Position numbers and translations under genes: made by a program
Shown here: positions 26,452 through 35,010 of the stretch, one piece after another
Layout: each line of letters starts with the position of its first letter
How positions within the stretch are numbered: the first letter of the stretch is position 1
Notes under the pieces: model-generated
What the model was told of the DNA's origin: nothing
Seen by the model: only the letters and a program-made list of their open reading frames with translations
Database searches by the model: none
NCBI GenBank assembly: GCA_024234265.1
Contig: JACKOM010000002.1
Span: 186,001 to 250,000, forward strand
Length of the DNA: 64,000 nucleotides
Source of the DNA: Oceanospirillaceae bacterium
GTDB taxonomy: Bacteria > Pseudomonadota > Gammaproteobacteria > Pseudomonadales > Oceanobacteraceae
Direction of reading: 5' to 3'

Positions 26452-26676
26452 ATGGAAGTATTGCATATGAACCAGCGGCAGCTGGCAAACCGATGGGGCG
26501 TCAGTGAGGCCTGCCTTGAGCGCTGGCGATCTGAAGGCATTGGCCCGCAATTCCTGAAGCTGCGCGGTCGAGTGATGTATCGCCAGATCGACATTGAAGC
26601 CTTTGAGGAAAGCTGTCTCAGACAGTCCACCAGCACCCCAAAAAACAGTCAGATCCGCGCGCTACCTTCAAGGTAG
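26452..26676 (+). CDS. excisionase/AlpA-like HTH DNA-binding protein
   Basis: 74 residues from ATG 26452, with GAGGTG upstream; a GTG nine bases earlier is less likely. Sequence MNQRQLANRWGVSEACLERWRSEGIGPQFLKLRGRVMYRQIDIEAFEES has the MerR/HTH_17 layout of excisionases and AlpA-type regulators: winged helix, then a 'GPxFLKLxGRVxYxxxDIxxFE' pattern. Such genes usually accompany a tyrosine integrase in integrative elements; here only an integrase scrap remains 7 kb away. Likely a leftover of the island's mobility module or a regulator. Confidence 0.7.
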   Translation: MEVLHMNQRQLANRWGVSEACLERWRSEGIGPQFLKLRGRVMYRQIDIEAFEESCLRQSTSTPKNSQIRALPSR

Positions 26677-26872
26677 GTGTGCTTGCCGCCCAAAGGACGA
26701 ATTGTTCGCTTTAAGCTTACCTTTATTGCTGCCCAGGTGGTCATGAAATAGCCTGGGCGTCATCCATCATCCATCATTCAGGCATGGAAGTTAAAAAACT
26801 ACCACCTCCGCAATGATCCTGGATTCCGCGTAAAAAATCCGACGAGTCTAGAAAATTGGTAGAACTAAGCTC

Positions 26873-26912
26873 ATAGGTGCTTTAAATTACCTATAGGTGT
26901 ATTTATACACCT
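26873..26912. promoter_or_regulatory. tandem palindromes, candidate enhancer for the sigma-54 activator
   Basis: ATAGGT (26873-26878) with ACCTAT (26889-26894), abutting AGGTGTAT-TT-ATACACCT (26895-26912), a perfect eight-base inverted repeat. The arms share the core AGGTG. They centre roughly 75-100 bases upstream of the sigma-54-like promoter, the usual distance for upstream activator sites. Confidence 0.6.
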
Positions 26913-26976
26913 TTTCTTCGTGCCTTGCTCGTTGTTTTTCCCAGTCAAATAGAGGGCTTCGCAGAGTAAAGCTTGC

Positions 26977-26992
26977 TGGCACGATGCTTGAA
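26977..26992 (+). promoter_or_regulatory. sigma-54-like promoter of the helicase operon
   Basis: TGGCACG-ATGC-TTGAA against the consensus TGGCACG-N4-TTGCA/T. The -24 GG and the spacing are exact; the -12 element has GA instead of GC. Transcription would begin near 27003, about 28 bases before the first ATG. The operon's last gene encodes a sigma-54 activator with an intact GAFTGA loop, which supports the call. Confidence 0.6.
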
Positions 26993-27030
26993 TACAAAGC
27001 AAGCCTACTTAACAAAATTGAGGGAAAGAC

Positions 27031-29760
27031 ATGGCGTTATTGAGATACGCTAACTTAGGAATTCACCGGCCAGACATTCTGCTTAGCAAAGCCGTGAGTG
27101 GTCTAGGTGAGTTTTTTAAGTATTTAGACACCACTCGAAAATACTTAGAAAGTACGAAGGCTGTTAAAGCGATAGCTTGGGAAAAGCTGGACGATGCTCA
27201 AAGTGGAGTATGGATACAATTAGTTGAGCCTGCCGATAACTGCGGTGATTTCGAAAAGAACTTAAAGCTCTTTTTAGATGAAAGTACCGACACGGTATAC
27301 GAAGCAAGCCCTGCGAGATGGAAAGCCGTAGGTAGTGCGGCTAAGGAATGCCCAAATTGTAGAAGTCACGGCAAACCTAAAATGGCCTATGCGACTGAGG
27401 AGCACGCGAACGAAATTGCGAGTGAATTAGGTAATGGGCTGTCGTCGTATGAGTGTCCAGACGGTTACGGTTGGCATTTGACAGGGAAATCGCAAGACAA
27501 TGTCGGGTTCAATAAATCCAACGCAATTTCAGTCCTAGACAGAAATGTAGAAAATGACAGCTTGTTATTGGATCGCTTACCTGACCAAGACTATTTGGTT
27601 ATTCGTCCAAACACATACCAGTTAAAGTGTCAGATTAATGCATTACAAAGCTTACAAGACACCCCTTCTATTCACCATCTTCCGCTATTAAGGCTGTTTG
27701 AGGGTAAGGATCATGCTAAGTGGCCTAGTGTTCCTTATGACGAGCACATATTTGGCGACGAATACTACGTTCTTACTGATGGCGCAAGAGAGGGAACATC
27801 TCAGCAGCGTGAGTTTGTAAATATTGCACTCAATACACCAGACTTTGCCTTCCTTGAGGGCCCCCCAGGATCGGGAAAAACTACAGCAATTTGCGAACTG
27901 ATCCTTCAATTCATAAAGCGAGGTAAGCGGATCTTACTTTGTGCATCAACACACGTTGCTGTTGACAATGTTCTTGAGCGAATGATGTCTGCGGAAAATA
28001 TCTATCGCGACATGGTGTTACCTGTCCGGATTGGAGATAAATCAAGCGTTTCTCAAAAGGCAAAGCCATGGCAATTGGAGGAGTTTGTTAAAACTGAACG
28101 CACAAGATTGCTAAAGCATCTTCAGCAGCAACCGAATATTTCAGACAGTCAGAAATTACTAAAAAGTAAGGTAGGTGAAGGAAAACATATTGTAGAACGT
28201 CTTGTTCTTGAGGCTGCGAATCTGGTTTGTGGGACAACTATTGGTTTGCTTCAGCATCCTGATATCAAAAATAAACAATCAACATCGCCAATCTTCGATG
28301 TGATGATTATTGATGAAGCATCAAAAACAACTTTTCAAGAGTTTTTGGTGCCAGCGGTACTTGCCAAGCGTTGGATCATGGTGGGAGACCCAAAACAGCT
28401 TTCACCTTATGTTGATGATGAAGCTACCGAAGTAAATTTGCAGCCATGTTTACCGGATAGGTATCAGCGAGAAGCATGCGCAGATGTTTTCTCTGCTCGA
28501 CAAATAAATATTCAGAAACGAGAAGTATCCTTGGTTTGCACTGACGATGAAAAGACAATTGAATTTTATCATCAGCAAGCAAAGGCCAAAAATGTATTGC
28601 TTGCATCATCTAAAGGACCGAAGACAGATCTCCCTTACGCATCAGTAGTACTTGGTTCGTCAGCGTTCATCGCTCAGAATGCTAATCACCTTCCCCTAGA
28701 TTTGACGACCATAAGGGGGCTGCCTGCGTTACCGAAAAAGTTAGAAATGCGACTTGCAGCGCATTCGAGATTAACTCATACAAAAATCAAGACCGAGTCC
28801 GATAGCTGGGAATCTCAGTTAGCATGGCGACTGGCTCGAATGTACGAACAACGCCTAAATACAGAATCTAACCGAAGTTCTAAAACTGCTAACAAGTTAG
28901 AGGAAGATATCAAAGCGCTACTACCATTTGACTCAGAAAAAGATACGTTCACTGCAATAGACAGAGTACGTAGGATCGCACTGCCTTCTATTCTTGAATC
29001 ACTGCAAGTTGGATTTGAACGAACAGAGTATCAGAAACAAGGCACCGCTCTGTCCGATGGACTTCCAGCCAGTGTTTTAAATCAACGACAAATACGGCTT
29101 AGTTATCAGCACAGGATGCATCCAGACATTGCCGAATTTTCCCGAGTACATATATATCATGAAAAAGCACTGCAAAGCCCTGATGGCCAGGCTGAAAAGC
29201 GGGACTGGGGATACCGAAGCGGCTCTCATCGTTGTATATGGCACGATATTAAAGGTCGAAAAGGCAAAGAAGGTGAAATCACCGCTGAAGTAGAAGAAAT
29301 ATTAAAAGAGTTAAGTCGCTTTGATTCTTGGGCAAAATCAAACCCACATGTTGAGAAAAACCAACAAAAGCCTTGGGAAGTTGCTGTTTTGGCCTTCTAT
29401 CGGGCGCAGGAGCGAGCTATACGTCGAGCTTTACGAAAGTGGACGGGAAATCATCACGGAGTAAGGCATTTCTATCGAGGTGAAAAATCCTCACCGTATA
29501 TTGATATTCAGATATGTACCGTAGACCGTTTTCAGGGACATGAGGCTGACTTTGTCATGCTTAGTTTCGCAAATAATCATCCCACGAGCTTTCTCGAAAG
29601 CCCAAATCGCTTGAATGTGGCAATTACGAGGGCCAAGCATCAGCTCATTGTGTACGGAAACCGTTCTGCAATGCAAAAGGCATCGGGCGTGTTAGGTACT
29701 TTTGCAGGCAATTCATACTGGTCTACAACCATTGAGACTGAATCACAGGAGGCACTATGA
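27031..29760 (+). CDS. SF1 Upf1/Dna2-like helicase
   Basis: 909 residues, cytoplasmic. Motif I GPPGSGKT (277-284), motif II IIDEAS (426-431), motif III GDPKQLSPY (452-460), motif IV region YQHRMHPDIAEFSR, motif V VDRFQGHEADFVMLS (from 831) and motif VI LNVAITRAKHQLIVYG (from 861): a complete NAM7/Upf1-like superfamily 1 ATPase. The N-terminus (1-250) has a possible zinc site CPNC (108-111) with C142 and H149. Between motifs III and IV lies an insertion of about 230 residues. Family members unwind DNA or RNA 5'-3'. First gene of a four-gene operon; its stop overlaps the next start. The companion PLD and CARF-type genes suggest nucleic-acid defence or repair, which is inference. Confidence 0.8.
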   Translation: MALLRYANLGIHRPDILLSKAVSGLGEFFKYLDTTRKYLESTKAVKAIAWEKLDDAQSGVWIQLVEPADNCGDFEKNLKLFLDESTDTVYEASPARWKAVGSAAKECPNCRSHGKPKMAYATEEHANEIASELGNGLSSYECPDGYGWHLTGKSQDNVGFNKSNAISVLDRNVENDSLLLDRLPDQDYLVIRPNTYQLKCQINALQSLQDTPSIHHLPLLRLFEGKDHAKWPSVPYDEHIFGDEYYVLTDGAREGTSQQREFVNIALNTPDFAFLEGPPGSGKTTAICELILQFIKRGKRILLCASTHVAVDNVLERMMSAENIYRDMVLPVRIGDKSSVSQKAKPWQLEEFVKTERTRLLKHLQQQPNISDSQKLLKSKVGEGKHIVERLVLEAANLVCGTTIGLLQHPDIKNKQSTSPIFDVMIIDEASKTTFQEFLVPAVLAKRWIMVGDPKQLSPYVDDEATEVNLQPCLPDRYQREACADVFSARQINIQKREVSLVCTDDEKTIEFYHQQAKAKNVLLASSKGPKTDLPYASVVLGSSAFIAQNANHLPLDLTTIRGLPALPKKLEMRLAAHSRLTHTKIKTESDSWESQLAWRLARMYEQRLNTESNRSSKTANKLEEDIKALLPFDSEKDTFTAIDRVRRIALPSILESLQVGFERTEYQKQGTALSDGLPASVLNQRQIRLSYQHRMHPDIAEFSRVHIYHEKALQSPDGQAEKRDWGYRSGSHRCIWHDIKGRKGKEGEITAEVEEILKELSRFDSWAKSNPHVEKNQQKPWEVAVLAFYRAQERAIRRALRKWTGNHHGVRHFYRGEKSSPYIDIQICTVDRFQGHEADFVMLSFANNHPTSFLESPNRLNVAITRAKHQLIVYGNRSAMQKASGVLGTFAGNSYWSTTIETESQEAL

Positions 29761-30866
29761 GCCAGGACATCATACTAAAACGAGAAATTATGACTGAAAC
29801 TTGGCTCATACAGGGTGAAATTGCGCTGGCAGATAGCCGTCCAGAAATTAACTGCGTGCTGCAATTCCTTCACGACTATCCGAATGCGAGTTCTGCTGAG
29901 TGCTCCGAGCATTTATTTGGAGACAAAATTGGACGTCGTGTCGTTGCTGATAGGTTACTAAATATATGTCGGTTATATGGGCTTGCTGAGTCTAGTCGAG
30001 ACCAATACAGGCTGACTGAATCAGGATCGATTGCTCTTGAGAAAGATCAGATCCTGGTACCGGAAGATGGATGTTGGTGCCTTAGCGTTTGTAATGAACC
30101 TTTATTGCCTCATCCACTTCTTACTATTGAAGCTCACACAGAGCCCAGTGCAGCGTCAATCGGACTTGGAAAAAACAGAAACGAACTAAATGAAAGAGCA
30201 AAGCGACTCGTTGAGGTTACTCAATTAGTCAAAGACGTTTGTGGCCTGAAGGTTGAACCAATAGGTGGTGGTTCGGAAGTACGCGTTGACAAAATTGAAC
30301 TCAAAGGTGAGCGCATCTCACCTCAAGGAAAACCGTATTACATCGAGTGGAATGTGACTGATGGCAATGTCGATGTGAAGCGCGGAAAGGATCTTATCTT
30401 TTCTCGTAGGGTTGAACCAATCAGTCGTCAGAAAGTTTTGAAAGTGCTTCTGCATAGCGAGGGCTTGCTTGAACAATGGGATGAGCAAACGGAAATCTTG
30501 TCAGTGCTTTTCGAAAATACAACTGAATCTGAGCGAATCAATATGAATCGCTCGGTAAGTGTAAAAAGACCATCTGTTAACAAGTTGGGCTTCTTTGATG
30601 CAATGAAGCTACACAATATTTCAATTTCAGCATTGACTGAATTGGATGCTAAAAAGTGGGCAGAATGGAGATTAGATAAAAATATCAACATGTATGCCAC
30701 TAAAAGCAAATACCAATTTTGGAGAGAAAAAGCACTCGAACCTTTTAGAGGTTGGAATTTTACACTACCTGATAGGGCTGAGCTGGCAAATCAGTTTTGG
30801 ATTGAAGAAGACCAGCAAAATCAGCATACCTGGCATGTCATTGCAGCCCATGATTGGAACCTATAA
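29757..30866 (+). CDS. unknown protein of the helicase operon, winged-helix-like N-terminus
   Basis: 369 residues. The ATG overlaps the helicase stop (ATGA) and has GGAGG close upstream, so translation is coupled. Residues about 25-95 look like a winged helix (ECSEHLFGDKIGRRVVADRLLNICRLYGLAESSRDQYRLTE has helix-turn-helix-wing spacing). A middle part is rich in beta strands (EVRVDKIELKG, YYIEWNVTDG) and the C-terminal third is helical and Trp-rich. No catalytic motif, signal peptide or TM is seen. I do not recognise the family. Strict co-transcription suggests an adaptor or specificity subunit for the helicase or the PLD protein. Confidence 0.6.
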   Translation: MSQDIILKREIMTETWLIQGEIALADSRPEINCVLQFLHDYPNASSAECSEHLFGDKIGRRVVADRLLNICRLYGLAESSRDQYRLTESGSIALEKDQILVPEDGCWCLSVCNEPLLPHPLLTIEAHTEPSAASIGLGKNRNELNERAKRLVEVTQLVKDVCGLKVEPIGGGSEVRVDKIELKGERISPQGKPYYIEWNVTDGNVDVKRGKDLIFSRRVEPISRQKVLKVLLHSEGLLEQWDEQTEILSVLFENTTESERINMNRSVSVKRPSVNKLGFFDAMKLHNISISALTELDAKKWAEWRLDKNINMYATKSKYQFWREKALEPFRGWNFTLPDRAELANQFWIEEDQQNQHTWHVIAAHDWNL

Positions 30867-30878
30867 GGAATAATAGTG

Positions 30879-32411
30879 ATGAATCTAATTGAAAAGTTTA
30901 CTAAGACAGAATCCAAAATTGTTGATCAATCAAATACCAAGTTGCCCCCTGTGCTTTTACCCGTTTTACCAAAACAGGTTTCAGAGCCGCTACCTATTAA
31001 TAGCTCGGTTTTTTGCAACGATCTGCAATCAAGAGTTGTCGAATTAATCGATAATGCCGAGCAATCGGTTATTCTTAGTACGTTTTTGCTTGCTGATGAG
31101 AATGTCGAATCGGCGGTCCTAAAAGCTGCAAAGCGAAAAGTTCGTGTGTACATACTATTGGCATGTGAGACTCGTCTTGATGGCGACGTGCCTGATGATG
31201 ACTTTGGTAAGAAGTGTCTTGTGCAGCATAAGGAAATGTTAAACAAATTGTCTGGACATGTTCACTTTGCATCTGCGCCGCATTTCCACGCAAAAGCTGT
31301 TGTCATAGACGCATTACATGAAACTGGTAATGCGAAAGGGTTGCTTTTAACGGCAAACCTTACAGAAGAAGCACTTAAACGAAATGAAGAGTTGGGGGTC
31401 TCTCTTTCACGCTATCAAATAGATGAAATCGTGAAAGTGTTCCGTTGGGCAATCTTTGAGAGTGCGCAGCACCATATGACAAGCCGTGGTGAATTCTCAG
31501 CATACAAGTCGCCGGGTAATGTTGGGTATCCAAGAGAATTAACTGAAATACTGGTCACATCTACTGAAGACACGCAAATTAACGAACACGCATTAGCGTT
31601 TATCAATAAAGCGGATAAAGAACTCATCATATCGAGTTTTGGGTGGCAAGAGGACCATCAGCTTGTAAAAGCAATATGTGAACGTGCGAAGTCTGGGGTA
31701 AAAGTCACCATTCTATCCCGCCAAAGACCCGCAGCCATGCCAGCGTTGTTGGCTATGAAGCAGGCTGGTGCATCTGTGATGTGTTTTAAATGGCTGCATG
31801 CCAAAGCAATTGTAGCGGATGGAATGCATGGCATGGTGATGTCGGCCAATTTTCAAACGCATGGTATGGATCAAGGCTTTGAATTAGGCGTAAAACTCAC
31901 CGGCACTCAGGTAACAGAGCTGATGAACTGCTTAGGTGTGTTTTTAAAAAATAGCCACAATGAATTGAACATAGATATGAGTCTAGGGATGATTTCTGGT
32001 GGTTTTGAAGCTTGGGAAAATAATACATTCAAGAGTTATTCAGTCAGCGAATTAGCCGCTGTTGAGTTATCGCCTATAAAAGCAGATTGTTTGTCTGATA
32101 TGGATAAACAACCAAGCATGCCCAGTGCAAACTGGCGGGAAAATACCTCGCACAAGATTGAGTATAAATGGCGCATAGAGCCGCCTGTTATCACAAACAC
32201 AAGTCCAGAGTATTTCAAACCTTCAACAGCTAAGGATGAAACTTCTAAAAAGCAGGATTCAGGATCGCCTAGAAAAAGTTATGAGCCAAAGGTTGTTCGA
32301 CTGACAAAAAAACAGTTAGCTATTACAGTTCGTCAAGAATCCGAACTTGCTATGGCAAAAAGGCTGAAGCAAAGTGAATTGCCAAACGCCCGAATTGTAT
32401 TGGAGGCGTAA
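30879..32411 (+). CDS. phospholipase-D-superfamily protein with two HKD motifs
   Basis: 510 residues from ATG 30879 (AAGGA nine bases upstream; a GTG three bases earlier is less likely). Two HxKxxxxD motifs are intact: HAKAVVID (137-144) and HAKAIVAD (307-314), each followed by a strand with GLLLTAN or GMVMSAN. A single-chain PLD core therefore can form. In defence and repair loci such cores are usually nucleases (compare DrmC, Nuc, BfiI), so nuclease activity is the leading inference; lipase activity is less likely without a signal peptide. The last 120 residues are basic and low in complexity, possibly nucleic-acid binding. Confidence 0.75.
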   Translation: MNLIEKFTKTESKIVDQSNTKLPPVLLPVLPKQVSEPLPINSSVFCNDLQSRVVELIDNAEQSVILSTFLLADENVESAVLKAAKRKVRVYILLACETRLDGDVPDDDFGKKCLVQHKEMLNKLSGHVHFASAPHFHAKAVVIDALHETGNAKGLLLTANLTEEALKRNEELGVSLSRYQIDEIVKVFRWAIFESAQHHMTSRGEFSAYKSPGNVGYPRELTEILVTSTEDTQINEHALAFINKADKELIISSFGWQEDHQLVKAICERAKSGVKVTILSRQRPAAMPALLAMKQAGASVMCFKWLHAKAIVADGMHGMVMSANFQTHGMDQGFELGVKLTGTQVTELMNCLGVFLKNSHNELNIDMSLGMISGGFEAWENNTFKSYSVSELAAVELSPIKADCLSDMDKQPSMPSANWRENTSHKIEYKWRIEPPVITNTSPEYFKPSTAKDETSKKQDSGSPRKSYEPKVVRLTKKQLAITVRQESELAMAKRLKQSELPNARIVLEA

Positions 32412-32413
32412 CT

Positions 32414-33859
32414 TTGGATATCAAAAACACGCTGCTTTGCTGGCACTCAAAAAGAGCTGGGGTTGAGGTATTAGACGAAGCGTTAAAGCGGCTTAAGAAT
32501 CGTAAAGTTTATATTGGCAAAGTAATTGTGCTTACTCAGTCAGTTGGGGATAACAGTCTGTACAAGGAGCATGAATTTGGCGATATACAGATTACCTTTC
32601 GAACTGTAGCTCTCGAGAATCCAGCTGATCACAACAAAATTTATCACGCAATAGAATCTGAGATTATTCCAGAGCTAAAGCTTGAACAGCATCTTCATAT
32701 CAATGTATCGCCGGGAACTCCGGCGATGCATGCGGTTTGGTTGATTCTTCATGCTCGAGGGCGTTTTCCACGCGAAACAATCCTCTGGTCATCACAATAT
32801 AACCCCGACACCAAAAGAACCAGCATTGCCAAAGTTGATTTCAGTGTAAACACGTATCTGGCAGAGATCTCTGCTATTTCAAGTTCAGAGGGCAGTGACG
32901 CCCTTTACGATTTAGACCCCAAATCAAAAGCAAGACAGGATGCATTACAAACGTTAAAGCAGTTCTCTTGCGTTCCCAAAGCTCCATTACTTGTACTGGG
33001 TGAACGTGGTACTGGGAAAACGAGGTTAATTGAAACCGTTGTCGGTAAGGTGAAGCAAAAGCAGGTTGTTACGCTTGCATGTGGAGGATTAGATTCTCAA
33101 GTGGTTGATAGTATGTTGTTTGGCCACGTAAAAGGTGCATTCACTGGGGCGGAAAAGGATCGCAATGGGCTTTTGAAAGAAGCGAATGGAAAAGCATTGT
33201 TCTTGGATGAGGTACAAGATTTACCAACTTCGGTTCAACGAAAGCTAGTTCGGGTGCTCCAAGATAACCATCACAGTTTTCGCCCCGTTGGAAGTGACAC
33301 TGAAGAAACTTCTGACTTCGAGTTAGTTTGTGCGAGTAATAAATCACTTGAGCAATTGGCAACGATACTCGATGCTGATTTCTTTGATCGTGTATCCATG
33401 CTCACTATAACAATCCCTCCACTTCGTGCATGCAGAGAAGATATTTTATCCGATTGGCAAAGAATCTGGCAGGAAGTCAATGTTAACCCCAATCTGACTG
33501 TGGCTGCTCCAGTATCAGATGAGTTAATCCAGTTTTTTAACTCGGCATATTTACCAGGTAACTTACGTGACCTAAAAAAGCTGGCATACATGACTTGTGC
33601 TTTTTTGAACTCCCAAACTACAGAGTCGGCAATCTCTAGCTCATTAGCTTCGTTGGGCGGGCCTGTTATCCAAGATGATACTCCTGACACAAGGTTCGCA
33701 TTTGGTGATTTATCTAATACAACTAAGGATGAGCTAACGAAAGCGTTTCATAAGGAGTTTGCAACAGCTGCCAAAAAACAATTCGGGACATGGATTAAAG
33801 CCGCAGAGGTTTTGAAAGTGGATCAAAAAACATTGCAGAAGTACATGAGGGATATTTGA
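32414..33859 (+). CDS. RtcR-like regulator: CARF-like sensor, sigma-54 AAA+ domain, HTH
   Basis: 481 residues with TTG start at 32414, supported by GGAGG seven bases upstream and a two-base gap after the PLD gene. Residues 1-150 have a Rossmann-like layout with LHINVSPGTPAMHAVWLIL (94-112), resembling the CARF signature (N-x-S/T-x-GT-x-x-M) of RtcR and of CRISPR ancillary sensors. The AAA+ part has Walker A GERGTGKT (196-203), GAFTGA (241-246) that contacts sigma-54, Walker B ALFLDEV (261-267) and the GNLRDLKKL arginine region. A Fis-like HTH ends the protein (TWIKAAEVLKVDQKTLQKYM). CARF domains bind cyclic oligonucleotides or RNA 3'-end cyclic phosphate products, so the operon is probably switched on by such a signal. 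It likely activates its own operon promoter. Confidence 0.75.
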   Translation: MDIKNTLLCWHSKRAGVEVLDEALKRLKNRKVYIGKVIVLTQSVGDNSLYKEHEFGDIQITFRTVALENPADHNKIYHAIESEIIPELKLEQHLHINVSPGTPAMHAVWLILHARGRFPRETILWSSQYNPDTKRTSIAKVDFSVNTYLAEISAISSSEGSDALYDLDPKSKARQDALQTLKQFSCVPKAPLLVLGERGTGKTRLIETVVGKVKQKQVVTLACGGLDSQVVDSMLFGHVKGAFTGAEKDRNGLLKEANGKALFLDEVQDLPTSVQRKLVRVLQDNHHSFRPVGSDTEETSDFELVCASNKSLEQLATILDADFFDRVSMLTITIPPLRACREDILSDWQRIWQEVNVNPNLTVAAPVSDELIQFFNSAYLPGNLRDLKKLAYMTCAFLNSQTTESAISSSLASLGGPVIQDDTPDTRFAFGDLSNTTKDELTKAFHKEFATAAKKQFGTWIKAAEVLKVDQKTLQKYMRDI

Positions 33860-33941
33860 CTTGAAGATACTTGGAATTTAGCAATCTCGCCCTTGGTCAA
33901 TTCGTGTATTGACCTGTTGTGTACTGATCCCTCGATCGGTA
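33860..33941. other. junction after the CARF-AAA gene
   Basis: No gene, terminator or repeat recognised. The recombinase frame is still open here (about 14 codons) but no longer resembles the family, so the break of the integrase gene lies at about 33940. Confidence 0.35.
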
Positions 33942-34088
33942 GCAGGCTCTCATTTTATGATGAATGGTGGGAATATCTTAACCTTACAGAAAATATTAGG
34001 GCATTCCTCCATTGCTGTGACGATGCGCTATGCTCATTTGTCACCAGATCATCTTAGTGATGCGATTAGATTTTCCCCCTCTTTTTGA
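33942..34088 (+). pseudogene. C-terminal fragment of a tyrosine recombinase (integrase)
   Basis: The frame reads AGSHFMMNGGNILTLQKILG, then HSSIAVTMRYAHLSPDHL, to TGA at 34086-34088. This is the phage-integrase C-terminus with the box-II His (LGHSS) and the catalytic Tyr (TMRYAHL); everything upstream, including the Arg and first His regions, is missing. Its end overlaps the convergent reverse-transcriptase stop by about 20 bases. Probably the remains of the enzyme that placed the island at ssrA. Confidence 0.8.
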
Positions 34089-35010
34089 TTTGATTCCTAA
34101 AAGATCGAGCTTTGTCTTTGTATCTAGGGTCAATTTGGGATTGAGCAGTTAATTTTCCTAGGATTTTATTTTCGAGAGTTTCGTGTGGAATTGATTTGTC
34201 AGACGCATGCCATAAAACCATATCTGAATAGAGTTTATGCCGATTTTTTTGAGAAATAGTTAATTTTTCACCATCAATAGAAGTACCTGTGACATTTTTA
34301 ATTGAGTCGGATCTATAAAGCTTGGTTTTATTGGGGTGGAGAACATGCCCATGACGAATCGCTATTTTCTTAATTAAAGAGACAAAACTTCTATTCAATC
34401 CATGACCTGAAAAAGTAATGTCATCAACGAAGATAGAGAAATTGAGATTTTTTGCTGCTGCTAGACTTTCCCATTCATCAAACATCGGTTTGTTGGCCCA
34501 GTAGGCTATCACCATGCTGATTCTACTTCCGGTAGGTACATGTCCCTGGCACGTGCATATATCCGACAATAAATCTGAAACGTCTTTAGAACACTTCAGT
34601 TTTGATTGGAAAAATCTGAATATGCTCTCTTTGGTTGTTGATTGAAAAAAGCTTCTTATGTCTGAAGTTAGTAGAGGGTGATGCCCTAAATGAATTTGAG
34701 CATTTGTAATGTGACTTCTTTTTTTTATGCCAGAATGGAGGCTGTCTGAGGGCGTGACTCTTATTAGGAGTGATGCGATTCTAGTGTGTATTAGGTCACG
34801 AATTAAAATCGGTTGTTCGATAGTTCTGCCATTGTCTAAAAAAATATTGTAGAGACCATCACCTCTTAAGGCATTAAGGGTTGTTAAGTCTGTACAGAGA
34901 AGCTGCGCTAATTTTTTCAGGCTGCCTACTTTGTATAGACAGCAGTCGGTTAAATCGTAGCTCTTGTTCTTAGACGTAATCTTAGGTTTTTTTATGAGAT
35001 TCTTTATCAA
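34066..35010 (-). CDS. retron reverse transcriptase
   Basis: 314 residues, a normal retron RT length. TTG start at 35010; no ATG occurs until about residue 166, and the gene overlaps the upstream HTH gene by 29 bases, so translation is coupled. Retron hallmarks: NAQIH (103-107, the NAxxH motif), SDIRSFF with D117, TGS (160-162), catalytic FVDD (194-197, an FV variant of the usual YADD) followed by ITFSG, and VTG (240-242). No fused effector domain. With an XRE-type HTH gene upstream, it fits the retron class defined by an HTH partner (type VI in the published retron scheme, from memory). It makes msDNA from the structured RNA at 35457-35725. Confidence 0.85.
   Translation of the reverse strand: MIKNLIKKPKITSKNKSYDLTDCCLYKVGSLKKLAQLLCTDLTTLNALRGDGLYNIFLDNGRTIEQPILIRDLIHTRIASLLIRVTPSDSLHSGIKKRSHITNAQIHLGHHPLLTSDIRSFFQSTTKESIFRFFQSKLKCSKDVSDLLSDICTCQGHVPTGSRISMVIAYWANKPMFDEWESLAAAKNLNFSIFVDDITFSGHGLNRSFVSLIKKIAIRHGHVLHPNKTKLYRSDSIKNVTGTSIDGEKLTISQKNRHKLYSDMVLWHASDKSIPHETLENKILGKLTAQSQIDPRYKDKARSFRNQIKKRGKI

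Larger units (their letters stand above)
26677..27030 (+). promoter_or_regulatory. regulatory region of the helicase operon
   Basis: Gap of 354 bases without a gene. It holds a GCCCAGG/CCTGGGC hairpin (26731-26758, no T-run), a CATC-type short repeat at about 26760-26777, the palindromes at 26873-26912, a sigma-54-like promoter at 26977-26992 and the operon ribosome site GAGGGAAAG before 27031. No sigma-70 promoter stands out. Confidence 0.55.

Noticed and set aside
27031..33859. DISARM or BREX system
   Set aside because: A PLD protein and a helicase occur in DISARM, but DrmA-type helicase, DUF1998 (DrmB) and methyltransferase are absent; no PglZ or BrxC-like gene for BREX.
34066..35010. Group II intron or diversity-generating retroelement RT
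   Set aside because: No maturase or endonuclease domain and no intron RNA; NAxxH and VTG motifs, 314-residue length and HTH partner point to a retron.
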